Positions 21,812 to 32,653 of a DNA stretch of 64,000 nt are shown piece after piece; within the stretch, counting starts at the first letter, position 1; every line of letters begins with the position of its first letter. The notes under the pieces are model-generated. The model did not search any database. It was not told the DNA's origin and saw nothing but the letters and a program-made list of their open reading frames with translations. This stretch comes from Saccharina japonica (Eukaryota; Sar; Phaeophyceae; Laminariales; Laminariaceae), in NCBI GenBank assembly GCA_008828725.1, contig MEHQ01003256.1, positions 248,001 to 312,000 on the forward strand, given 5' to 3'. The position numbers were made by a program, and so were the translations under genes.

Positions 21812-23428
21812 AACATGGGCCCACCATGGATTCACCATGGATCCACCATGAACCCACCATGGACCCACCATGAACTCGCCATGGACCCTTCATGGAAGCA
21901 CCATAACAGCACCATGGAAGCACCATGGACCCACCATGCACTCGCCATGAGTCTACCATGGCACCATGGACGCACCATGGACCTACCATGGGAGCATCAT
22001 GGACTTCCCATGGCAGGACCATCGACCCATCATGGAGACACCATGGAGGCATCATGGACCTACCATCATAGCACCATGTCAGCAAGATGGACCTACCATA
22101 TACACACCATGGATCCACCATTTACCCACCATAAGCCCATCATAGCAATATGGGCGCACGACGGGCCTACCGCGGAGGCACCTTGGACTTACCATAACAG
22201 CACCCTGGACCCACCCTGGACCCACCCTGGACCCACCATGCACGTACTATGGACATATCATGGAGACACCATGGAGGCTCCATAGACCCACCGTGGACCT
22301 ACCATGGACCCACTATAGACCCTCCATTGAGGCAACATGGTGCCACCGCGGTGAACCCAACATGGAGGAACGATGGACCACGGACCCACCATGGACCCAC
22401 CATGGACCCACCATGAGCTACCCATGGCCCCTCTATGGAGGCACCATGCACAATGAATCCACGACGGACCCACCATGGTGGCACGATTGATCCACCATGG
22501 ACCCCCTATGGACCCACCGACCCACCATGGGGGTACCACCATGGGAACATCATGGAGGCACCATGGACCTACTATGGCAGCACCATGGATCCACCATGGA
22601 TCCGCCATGGACCCACTATGTACCAGCGTAGCTACCATGGAGAGTCCATGGACCCACCATAGACCTACGATGGACCCACCATTGGTAGGTCCATGGTGCC
22701 TCGTTGGGTTTATGTTGGGTCCATGTTGGGTCCATGTTGGGTCCTTGGTGGGTCCTTGGGGGCCATGGTAGATCCATGGTAGGTCCATGGTATCTGTAGG
22801 TCCATGATGTCTTGTTGGATCTATGGTGCTTCCGTGGTGGGTCCATGGAGGTCCATGGGGGGTTCATAGTATGTTTACGGTGCCTCCAAGGCGCCTTGGT
22901 GAGTCCATGGTAGGTCCGTGGTGGATCCATGGTGGGTCCATCGTGGGTACATAGTGTCTCCACCGTGGGTCCATCGTGGGGCCATGGTGCTTCCATGGCG
23001 GGTCCGTGGTGCCTCCATGGTGGGTCCATGGTGCCTCCATGGACCTTCCATGGTGGGTCCATGGTAGGTCCGTGGTGGTCCATGGTGGGTATGGGGTATG
23101 GTGCCTCCATGGCACCTTGGTGTGTCTTTGTTGGGTTCATGATGCTTCCGTGGTGAGTCCACGGTGTTGTCGCAGTCATGGGTCCATTGTGGGTCCGTAG
23201 TTCGTCCATGGTGGGTCCACGGTCGATTCATGGTTGGTCGATGGACCGTACATTTTTGATCCATGGTGGTCCCGTAGAGGATTCGTGTTGGGTCCATGGT
23301 GGATCAATGGTGTGTCCATGGTTGTGCCCATGGGGATCGATCTATGGTGGATCAGTTGATAGTTCATGGGGAGTCAGTAGACGGTATACGGGGGGTCCAT
23401 GGTGCGCCCATGGTGGGTCCATGGGGCT
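21812..23428. repeat. Inverted minisatellite, 11-base unit ATGGACCCACC, two opposed arms
   Basis: About 1.6 kb consists of diverged copies of ATGGACCCACC with the core CCATGG. From 21812 to about 22681 the plus strand carries this unit; from about 22682 to 23428 it carries the reverse complement (GGTGGGTCCAT). The whole is therefore a giant imperfect palindrome of roughly 150 units. Because 11 is not a multiple of 3, three units make 11 codons and every frame reads an 11-residue repeat rich in M, D, P, W, T, H and G. The several long open frames here are by-products of the repeat, not genes. Confidence 0.95.
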
Positions 23429-23459
23429 GTGCCGCCATGCTTCTTTGTTGGGATGAAAA

Positions 23460-25290
23460 CAAAGTAAAAAAAGGTACACCCCCCAGCTCTCGGAGGCACG
23501 GAGTGGTAACGCTATCGTGTGGGCACCTGCACATAGTGCACGCACGGTGTGTGACTGACGCCACCAAGAGGCGTGGATCGCACGCACGTCGTTTCTGCAG
23601 CAAACGTGGGTGCGCGGCCCGGTATGGGAGACGAAAAACACTGGAGGCGGTAGTTTAGGTCAACCCTGGACTCCGCGTTACAGCCGCGGAATTTTTATAG
23701 CGACCCGACAATGACGAGGGTGGGCGGCAATAACGACCTTGCTACATTTGGGACCAAGACACTTTGGGATAGCAGGACCACTAGATGATGTCTCCGTTGA
23801 AAATCTCCAACAAGGGTTTATCACCGCCGTTGAAGTGCAAGCCGGGTCTGACCACTGCCCACGCCAAGCTTCTTACCAACGTGGTAGACCTATTTGGCCA
23901 CGCCCTGGGAGCACACGGGCAGAACAGCCACTCGGAGACGCCGAGTGCGCTTCTGAGGGCGATAGCGCTTTCGTAAACCCCCCTAGCCTTGCTGCACTCG
24001 CACAACGGTCGAGTGGGGCGATGGAAGAGGTTCGCGTCTGTCGAACGCGGTGACATCATACTTAGGCGAGCATCGACACGGCTCAAGGGTCCACCCTACG
24101 AAGCTGTGGACACGATCGAGTTTCAGAGAGCAGCGTCGGCATGCCACCTCGCAAAAGAGGTGCCAGTAGTAGCACGCGGCATTCTCGCGGAGCCATGCAC
24201 GCCCAACAACGAGGCGAAATGGAGCGGGTGAAAACCGAGTTCCCTGAGGCTTCGGCACCTAGACCGTCACCAGGCCCACGTGCAGCTGATACGACCCAAT
24301 GCGCCAGCGTCACGGGCGCAATGTCCGCCTCCACGAGCGAGCTGCCAGCTTGGACAGACGTAATTTGGGACACGATGTAAGGGTCGTTACGGCAGCTGCC
24401 ATATTATGGTCCGGTGTGGAACACCGGGGGGGAGGGGGGGGCGGTACTCATGTCATGTACGGCCGTTGTCGTATGACCATAGACCCTCGCATCTCTACAA
24501 TACCGGGACGCAGCACGTTGGGTTCTCACCAACCAGACAGACATTGCTTGCACCAAGCGCGAAGCACCGTGAGGTATTGGGCGAGTCGTATGGAGGGTGA
24601 GCTGCATCCTGCTAAGAACCGCCTCTGAGGCGGACTTGCATATGGACGACAGCTTCAATGAGTTAATTTAATTTCTGGTGTGGCCACTTCCTGAGACAGC
24701 AAAGGGAGCACTATGTAACTGCCTCGCGGGTGTCTTACCATATACACACTACGTGATACGATCATTCCCCTTGTGCGGGGCAAAGGTTCTCCACCCCGTA
24801 CAAATGATCTAACTCGACCGCCAGCTTTGGTGACCGCCAAAAACAAAAACATAAAAACGGTACCCTGGTTGTCTAGCTCACGCAGTGAGAGGCGTGTTTT
24901 ACAGCGTCGTTGCCAACCGACGCCAACCCAACCTATAAATATATCATATAATATATCATATATTTATAGGGGGGTGGAGGGGGGAACGGGTGTTGGTGGG
25001 GTTCATGCGCAGACACTATATGTTTTGGGCGTGGTCCTGCAAGGCCACCCCCTCCGTGACACACTGGTGTCATACATGAACAATGAGTTTTAGAGTACAC
25101 GATATTTCTCATCGGGGACCTTCGATGACCTGCTCACATACTGCGGCAAAAGTCCCGGGAGCGGTATTGTTTCGTTTGTATCGTTCAAGCAATGGCGGTT
25201 ACATGTTGTAGAGGATTGCATACATCTTCGCTGGCGTCATCATGGATATTTGGGGTGAGATGGGAGCATCGAAGGATCCACTCTTTCTCT
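23460..25290 (+). other. Plus-strand coding-like fragments, no intact gene
   Basis: Short open stretches look protein-like but unplaced: 23785-23976 (NVVDLFGHALGAH), 23989-24231 and 24141-24380 (KTEFPEASAPRPSPGPRAAD). At about 24430-24540 a G-run and following 55 bases are shared with the minus strand at 17770-17880 and, more weakly, with 31222-31290 inside the gypsy fossil, so this is probably decayed element sequence. Downstream to 25290 I see only the palindrome at 24932-24970. Confidence 0.35.
24932..24970. repeat. AT-rich 39-base palindrome
   Basis: CCTATAAATATATCATATAA is followed by its near-exact inverted partner ending TATATTTATAGG. It could extrude as a cruciform; no function is evident. 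Confidence 0.7.
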
Positions 25291-25294
25291 CGTT

Positions 25295-28150
25295 TTGTCT
25301 TCTAATACAACGACTTTAAGTAATATCATCCGACTGCGGGGCATTAATACCATGATGGCCGAGTTCACGAGGGACACCGGCCGATCGGAGTCCGACAGCG
25401 CTGAGGGCCGCGCTGCCGTAGGGGAGAGCCCGCGAGGGGCTGGGCCCACTGCTATTCGAGAGGCTCCTTCTGCTGCTGGAGACATGGCACGAGATAACAA
25501 AGCAGGAAGAGAGACGAATTTACCTGGGGATGCCTCGCGGAATTTCGGAGCAATGGGACGCGGAGGGTCAGCCAGACCAGCCACGGAGGGCTGGAGAAGG
25601 GGGTGCGTACCCCGGCGGTGAGTTGAGTCAAGGTTGGGGGGTGTTTTCTATCTGCCTTTCTCACACCATTTGGCGTTCAAGCACAATGCTGTACCGTCGT
25701 TTAGTTGGCTGAAACCTGACTCCAACCCCTGGACCTGAGACGCTCGGTATTACGCCAAAGGGATGGGATTCTTGTCTGCCTTTGTGTCGGATCCACTGCA
25801 GTACATTCCCGTAGGGGAAATCGACACATAACACGCGGTACTTGTCGCTAGAGAGTATAGCCGCGAAAGTACGCAGACGCATACTCTGGCATGGAACTTC
25901 CTGTCAACGTCTCTCAAGAGCAAGAGCGATAACAGTGTACTTCGCAGGCGTACCTTACCGAGGGAAGCGTAGAACGCTCTCCTTGCGTGGTACGGACCTC
26001 AAACGACGGGGGACAAATCCGACCTCTTTCGACGCCTTAATAGTTCTAAGATAGCGCCGGGGAGCAACCTGCTCGAAAATATGGGCAGGATCGAGGGTCT
26101 TGCCGTAGATATGCATACAGCAGGCCTGACCCCTGACGTCCACATTATTTATACATTCATTGATGCTCTGCCTGCCGAATACAAGGTAGAGGTACGGAAC
26201 CTGGCATCTCGTGACAGCATCGGCCGCGAGGAGATTATTAAGGCCGTTCGAAAGCGGCATCATCGACTTTCTGGGAACAGGAAGGAGGGGTCCACCTCTG
26301 GCCGTGCTGACCATGCTCTACACGCCGGAAGCGGCGGCGGTGGTGGCCACGGGAAAGGTGGAGACGGCGGCAAAGGAAACTTTGGTAAGTGGGGATAGCA
26401 CGGACGATGCGGTAGAGGCACCAACGAGATCGGTGGTGGCTCGGGCCGCGACTGCCGGCGGCGATGGCAGCAGCGCAAAAGCCGCCGAACGTAGTATCCC
26501 CACTTTGACGTGCTACAAGTGTGGCAAGAAGGGCCATTGGAGATCCGAACGTACGACGATATGCAGCCGATGCGACGGACAGGGGCACGTTGCTGATGTC
26601 TGCCGCACGTCGAAGAAAGGGGCTGTGCTGGCGGTGTCAAGCGAGGTTGGGGTGAGGGACGACGACGGTGATGACAGTACGGTCCAGGCTTCAGCTTTCA
26701 AGGCCGAAGAGACAGGCGAGTGTGTTGGTGTTTCGGGCAGAATGGAGAATGTGAAATCGGCTTGGCACGTACGAAACAAGGTCTGGATTTGTGATAGTGG
26801 AGCATCTACTCACAAGATGCTCTATGCTCTCAGCATGCTCATCGTCGACGGCTCAGGTCGCTCGATTGAAGGATACGGTATCTTTGAACTTTGTATTTCG
26901 GTCCGGAAACGATCTTGTGCAACTGCTGCTAACTAACGTTGCGCACGTGCCGGACCTCCCCTGCCATTTATATTCCCTGCCTGCTCTCGTCAAGAACGGC
27001 CAAAATTTCGAGGGACGCCCCACGCGGGTTGTAGTTAAGCTCGAATCAGAGCGTTCGATCGTGTTTCCGTTGAGTGGGACCCTTTTCAGTCTCTACGGCT
27101 ACAGGGTCGACAGCAGCAGTAGCGAAGCCCCCTGCGCTGCTGTGCTGAACCCACCCCGGAGTAACCGCCCAGCAAGTCTGCGATTAACATCAACGACTGT
27201 CATTGCACTGCTGGACACTCTCACGAGGTTCTCCTCCGCAAGACCGCGGAGCAGCAAGGGATCATCCTCGAGGGGGAACTGCTGGAGTGCAAGGGGTGCT
27301 CTTTGGCGAAGGGTGTTCGCAAAGGTATCAGTCAATCCACGCACACACGAGCAGATACTAAACTCGGGGAGGGTTTTTATAGATTTGAGTGGGCCTGAAG
27401 GGGTAGAGTCTATCGGGAGGAAACGGTACACTCTCATCGTGCGCGACGATTTTTCACGGCATAGATGAGTGTGTTTTATGCGCCACAAGTCGGACGCCGC
27501 GGGTGTTGGAGCACTGCACTTCCTTGCGGATACTTATGCAGATGGTGTTTCTTCCAAGGTGGTAATCGTTCGATCAGATGGTGGCGGCGAATTCCACGGG
27601 GGGAAGTTTGGAGACCTGGGTAGATCGAGAGGTATTAAGCAGGGATTCAGGATGGCTGACAATCACTAATTCGATGGGGTAGCAGAGCGCGCGCTACTGA
27701 AGGTTTGATCGACACGGCCGTAACGGCGGGTCGAATCCAGGCTCGTGAGCTTTTTCCCGGCCCGTTATTACCGACAGCCGAGTTGTTGTGGGCTGAAGCG
27801 TCGCACTGGGCGTGCGATGCTTTGAACCGCACAGCAGCCACAGCCAACGCAGAAAGCAAGTCGCCGTACGAGACGTGGTATGGTAACCCTCCCCCGGTGA
27901 TAATTCTACTTTCCCTCAAGCCTGGCCATTGCAAGGTCAAGAGGGAGATATACGCCACAGGCAAAAGCGCAGGAGTGTTTTACCTTGGCCCTGCACCCAA
28001 CTATCCTCGAGACTCTGTACGAGTGCTGCTAGACGCCGTACTGTGCTATGCACGCGCAATATCACCTGGTAACGCGTGTCACCTGCACGATCTGTACCTG
28101 TCGAGGCGAATGGCTCCCTGTCTATGGAAGAGGGGGAGTCCGTAGCAGAC
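25295..28150 (+). mobile_element. Ty1/copia fossil: gag, protease, integrase (3' part missing)
   Basis: The order is that of Ty1/copia. A gag region (about 25300-26400) has the 'LPAEY' and 'EEI' helical motifs. Two zinc knuckles follow near 26510-26610 (CYKCGKKGHW, CSRCDGQGHVADVC), then the protease active-site motif WICDSGAS near 26780. Integrase occupies about 27180-27950, with VFIDLSGP, YTLIVRDDFS, VRSDGGGEF and SPYETWYG visible. No reverse transcriptase follows, and no LTRs were recognised. It is broken, with roughly ten or more lesions, and truncated downstream, where a MITE follows. Age: old. Confidence 0.85.
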
Positions 28151-28458
28151 GACGAGAGGGCGCCGGATCGTGGTGGTGGGGGATGGTGGATGGGCTGCAC
28201 GACGGTCTGACTTGAACAATCTCACGACGTGGCGTGGGGTTTTGATCTGGACCCGGTTTTAGAGGAGCGCGCACAGCAGGCACCTGCTGCCGGCGATGCC
28301 GGCGACGGGACAGCTGAGACGATTGGTTCATCTCAAGGGGGTGCGGTAGACGCCTCCTCGTCCCAGGTAGGGGGGGGGCGCGCGAAAACTCCGAGACGGT
28401 GGGTTCGTCTCAAGGAGGCATGGTGGACGCCTCCTCGGTCCTGGCAGGCAGGGCCGAA

Positions 28459-28708
28459 GGCGCATGCTACGGTAGAGGCGCACCCTGTTTTCTTCTGAGG
28501 GTGGTCACTTGAGGAGCTCTGTACCCCACCCGAAAACCGATCTTGGAGGAAACTAAAAGTGCTGCCCGGTGGACAATCCCATGGCCTAAGTATACAATGA
28601 AACATATTGCAACACAATAACAGCATTCGGACGGTTTTTGGGTTAAGGGGCCCGGTCATTCAGAAAATATTTCAGCAAACAAATGCTACCTCTGTCGCAT
28701 CACGCGTC
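28459..28708. mobile_element. MITE family A, copy 2 (about 250 bases)
   Basis: Left end GGCGCATGCTACGGTAGAGG; the right end's reverse complement is GACGCGTGATGCGACAGAGG. The interior aligns with copy 1 and, through 'GAACATATTGCAA'-type and 'ACTAAAAG' words, with copy 3. It lies just beyond the truncated copia element. Confidence 0.75.
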
Positions 28709-28739
28709 CGAACGCAACACGGGCGCGACATCAACCTCC

Positions 28740-29085
28740 GAAACTGATAAGGAAACATTGAGGATTCCCCCGCAATCCTGTTGGGGGAGGGCAGCACACG
28801 AGCTCAGCAGCTGAGGACGGCTCCCCGCGACAGTACGGGGCCGGATCCGGGGCCAGAGCCAACGCCAGTCAAGGATGAGCCCTGAGGCCGCGAACGCGCT
28901 GCTTGCGGCGGCGTACGAGTTAAAGAAGTCTGGGAATATTCTGAAGAGGAAATCCTGGACGACGGGAGATGAAATGTCCTTCATGGCTGGAGGACTTGCT
29001 GCTGAGAGCAAAGGCGAGTCCAGACTGCGCAGAGTGCGCATGAGGAGTGGTTTCCCGGAAGATCTAGAACCGCCTCCGCATTTCC
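28740..29085 (+). mobile_element. Ty1/copia fragment (region before reverse transcriptase), plus strand
   Basis: The frame around 28870-29080 reads LLAAAYELKKSGNILKRKSW then GFPEDLEPPPHF. The same protein segment occurs on the opposite strand at 29640-29860 (LLKSTSWTTEGTMALMARGL, GFPEDEEPPPQF), where it leads into copia reverse transcriptase. This is a short remnant; it ends at a C-run beside a SINE. Confidence 0.65.
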
Positions 29086-29275
29086 CCCCCCCCCCCCCCC
29101 TTATTTTCTTTGCCCTTCCTTTATCTCTCCTCCCTAGTCGTAACTCAGATCCGGGGTCACAAAGTAGGGTCCTCTCCCTCCTCCCCTACTACGGTTCTTG
29201 CCTTGCATGTTTATCGCGAGAATACTTCAGCCTTTTCTTCCCTTGTCGAGTCGCATCGAATTGTGGTAGCAGATA
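29085..29275 (-). mobile_element. SINE family B, copy 1 (partial)
   Basis: The minus strand carries a body shared with 41605-41945 and 56507-56835; on the plus strand it reads 'CTAGTCGTAACTCAGATCCG', 'GGGTCACAAAGTAGG', 'CTCC.CTACTACGGTTCTTGCC' and 'TTTATCGCGA'. The tRNA-like head is not evident in this copy. The 3' end meets a 17-base C-run (G on the element strand). Confidence 0.65.
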
Positions 29276-29880
29276 TAGTGAGTAGACTCATGTATATCTC
29301 GGCGTCGAGTTTCACGCGAAAACAAGCTTGTGCGACGTCTAAATAGAAAATCTCCAAACCGTGTTCCTTGGCAACAGCCACCATAACTTTAACTGACGCT
29401 GACGAGGGAGTTGGCGCGAACGTTTGAAATCAATTTACATCCTGCACTCGGCTAAATCCGTTAACCACAAGTCTAGCCTTTGTCTTTATTATCCGGCCAT
29501 CCTCGCCCGTTTTGTAGGTAAACACGCGCTTCGCCCCTACAGGTTTCCGCCCTTGTGACGGTGTCGTGGCTTCGTACGTACCGGTCTTTTGGTGTCCGTC
29601 CAACTCAATCTTAATGGTCTCGTGCCACGCCGCTTTGGGCTAGTAATGCTCTACGTCTGCTACGAACTGCGGGGGCGGTTCTTCGTCTTCCGGGAAACCA
29701 CTCGGCATGCGCACGCTTACCTCCCTCTTGTTCTCCGCAGCAAGTCCTCTAGCCATCAGGGCCATTGTGCCCTCCGTCGTCCAGGATGTACTCTTCAGCA
29801 AATTCCTAGACTTCGTCCACTCGTACGCTGCCGAAACCCTAATAGTTTGAAAACACGAGCTTTTAGGCCAAGCATGATGC
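29275..29880 (-). mobile_element. Ty1/copia fossil fragment: linker and N-terminal reverse transcriptase, minus strand
   Basis: On the minus strand a copia reverse transcriptase N-terminus is recognisable: AAWHETIKIELDGHQKTGTY, KPVGAKRVFTYK, DGRIIKTKARLVVNGF, TFAPT and LEIFYLDVAQA followed by AEIYMSL. It ends at the SINE, so the palm with the YVDD-type motif is missing. It is a broken fragment with a few lesions, opposed to the 28740-29085 fragment. Confidence 0.8.
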
Positions 29881-29889
29881 CATATATAT

Positions 29890-29975
29890 GAGAAACCTAC
29901 GTAACAAGAATCGAACCTACGACAACTAAAACTCAAACACAGCATGCAAACCACCAAGCTATACTGCACTATCAC
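29890..29975 (-). repeat. tRNA-like sequence (SINE head or tRNA relic)
   Basis: On the minus strand TAGCTTGGTGGTTTGCATGC resembles an A box and GTAGGTTCGATTCTTG a B box, spaced as in a tRNA. Acceptor-stem ends do not pair, so a functional tRNA is unlikely. Confidence 0.5.
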
Positions 29976-30349
29976 TTGTAGTGTCCGCACACTTTCCGTA
30001 CAGACAGCGCCGAGCGAACCCAAGCGTCGTAAACGATCTTGAACATATGCTACATTTATTTTCATATTAGAGCAAGACCTATTCCTCCTTCTTTCCTTTT
30101 CCCTGTCACACAATACCCCGAAAGTACCAACAGGCTCGGAAAACGTACAACTGGGCGAAAAAAGGAAAGGAAAGGAAATGGGAAGGAAGGTAGTACGCGA
30201 GGCGACTACCGGGGTCGCGACCGTGACCAGGCCTGCCGTGGTAGCCGCAGCAGCAGCGGTCGACACGTTCACAGCCCCTACCAGGACCAGCGACAGGGCG
30301 TAGGAGGGGGTGCAATGGGCGAACGCGGCTCATTGAGCGGTTGAAACCG

Positions 30350-30800
30350 TGGTCGCGACCAGGAACGAGGAGATATCGGCCCTAGTAGCCGTGACCACCG
30401 CTTTAGCATCAGCCGCGACCACAGGCAACGCCACCGTCACAGCCGCAGCCAGGGATGTCAGTACCCCCCCCTGTGCAGCCGTAGTAGGGACAGCCGGAAG
30501 TGGCGCCGGCGCAGCCCCAGCCACGGCAGCAGGAAACGCCGCAACCACCGTAGCGTGGCAGTGACAGCAAGAAACGCCGCCGCCACCGCGGCCACAACCA
30601 CGACAGCAAGGAACGCCGCCGTCGCCACCACAGCCGCAACCGCGACAACAAGGAACGCGGCAGCTGCCACAAGGAACACGGCAGCCGTCACATTCACAGC
30701 CGCGACCACAAGGAACGCCACCCCCGCCGAAGCCAAGATAGCCGGCACGGCAGTACACCACGAGAGAGCCGCCGCCTCAGCAAAAATGGGAGGTCGGAAC
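30350..30800 (+). repeat. Degenerate Ala/Thr-encoding minisatellite
   Basis: GC-rich units of the type 'ACAGCAAGGAACGCCGCC' and 'CCACAGCCGCAACCGCGACA' recur with period around 36. All frames are low-complexity (Ala/Thr-rich, Gln/Pro-rich, Arg-rich). It probably belongs to the low-complexity leader of the following gypsy element. Confidence 0.55.
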
Positions 30801-30807
30801 AGCACAA

Positions 30808-30982
30808 GCAACAGCCCCCATCGCCGGGACATCAGAGGGAACCGCCGCCGCCACCACCGCGACAGCTGCAGCAACTGCCGCATCAGAAGCAACATAAGCA
30901 GTAGTAGCAGCAGCAGTTTCTGCAGCTGTCACGGTGGTGGCGGCGGCGGTTTCCTCTGACGTTTAGGCAATGGGGGTCGTTG
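30808..30982. repeat. Inverted repeat with about 70-base arms
   Basis: The left arm (30808-30878, containing GGAACCGCCGCCGCCACCAC and GACAGCTGCAG) is mirrored in the right arm (30911-30982) with few mismatches and a 32-base loop. It would form a strong GC-rich hairpin just before the CAG tract. Confidence 0.8.
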
Positions 30983-31025
30983 CTGGGGCTGTTTCGAGCA
31001 ATAGCAGCAGCAGCAGCAGCAACAA

Positions 31026-31102
<77 letters not shown>

Positions 31103-32617
31103 GCACCAACAGCAGCAGCGGCAACAGCAATACCAACAGTATCAAGGGGCGCCGAAGCAGCCTCTGCACCCGGCACCGACAACGAGCCAGCCACCACACG
31201 CGGTAGGCTACGCACCGACATGGGACCTGTATAACATGGGGGGGGGGGGGCGTACTCATTTGTTGCTTGCCTTTATCATTTGACCATTGACCACGCATCC
31301 CTTTCGAGACGGAACATGGCGGGGGGTTTCTCTCGCGCATTCCCCGCTCGCGCAAACGCCCTAGGCGCAAATGTTACACCAGCCACAGCTCTCGTCAACG
31401 GTATACAGTGGGAAACATGGAGCACCACTCCAGCACCTCCGTTCCACTCCTTGGATTTTGTGGCCGGGCCAGAACGCACAGAGGCCTCAACCAGCTGGGG
31501 CGGGACCGCATCAAAGCGAACCTCACCTAGGGGTGTTGGAACTCAGCAACCCAAAACAAGCCCAAATGGTTGTGAACAAGATCGGAGGCGACATGGGACT
31601 GATCAAGGGCCAGGATGGTTTTGTGGGGCTGGTTGTAGACCCCCAAGGCGAGCTCTCATGGAGGAACGACCCAGTGCTGTTTGTCGACACGTTTACGAAG
31701 ATTACGGCACAAGTCGAAGGGGCGGTGTGGGCCATGCCGCAAGACCAGTTCTCCACATATGGGGTCAACACTGCTCGCCTCCGAGTGGATAAGCTGTCGC
31801 CGTGGAGAGTCGCTCGCTTTGGAAAGCTCATCGCAGACATGCTGGCGACATGCGGTCTGATGCGCCCACACTCTACGGTGGTGGTATCTTTCGTTCAAGT
31901 AGGTTTTACCACATACCGTTCGAGGTTACGACGAAGGAGTGGTGCCAGATACTGGTAGCTGAGGTGACACATTCAGGGCAGGCACAAAAGAGGCATGAGG
32001 CGGTGCTCGCCAAGATAAAGATCTTGCAAGGGGAGTCGTGGATGATCGCAGCCCGCCGGCTGGTAATTCATGTGCGCGCGGCAACCACGGGCGAGGCGAG
32101 TCCGTACACGCCAGAAGAAGTATATGTGTGGAGGTATGTGTCGGGAGGCAAGTGGCGGAGCTCTGCGAGCGAGCAGTCAACCTCGTTTTTTACCAACGGT
32201 CCCGATCGCAATGGGATGGAATTCCCCGTGATACAAGTGGGAACGGACGCTAATATCACCTCACGCCCGTACACGTGGAAGCCGGCAGACCTTTGAGCCC
32301 ATTCGTAATGCGGCGCGGGGAAGTCTCTCATGGGAAGTTTTACGGCTTGGCCATTGCCCCACTCACCCGGTGCAATCGCTAACCCCTGGCCACGATACCA
32401 GCGGGACGGGGCCGAGACAGCGTAGCGCGGTGCTATGGCAGAGCCAGCGGCTACCCCTGGGACAGAGCGGGGCAAGCGGTTATCTGCCGCGGGAGGAGCG
32501 GAGGGGGGGTGTAAAGCGCCTACCAGAATACTACCCAAGGCGTGGAGGAAGAAGGTAGAGGCTTTCCGGGACAGTGCGTGTGCGGCACTGGTCGCGGCAG
32601 CTGGGGGACTATTCTCC

Positions 32618-32653
<36 letters not shown>

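Noticed and set aside
21779-23456. Many overlapping open frames of 60-200 codons rich in Met, Trp, His and Pro
   Set aside because: They are produced by the 11-base minisatellite, which is open in all frames on both strands; no start context, splice sites or non-repeat sequence support a gene.
23462-23658. Cys/His-containing frame resembling half a RING finger (LSCGHLHIVHARC, then FCSKRGC)
   Set aside because: The first zinc-binding pair is missing, spacing is off and there is no supporting exon; probably chance.
29890-29975. Functional tRNA gene
   Set aside because: A and B boxes are present but the acceptor and anticodon stems do not pair; treated as a SINE head or relic.
30330-30895. Cys/Gly-rich minus-strand protein of about 140 codons
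   Set aside because: All six frames are open and low-complexity over this minisatellite, so openness carries no information.
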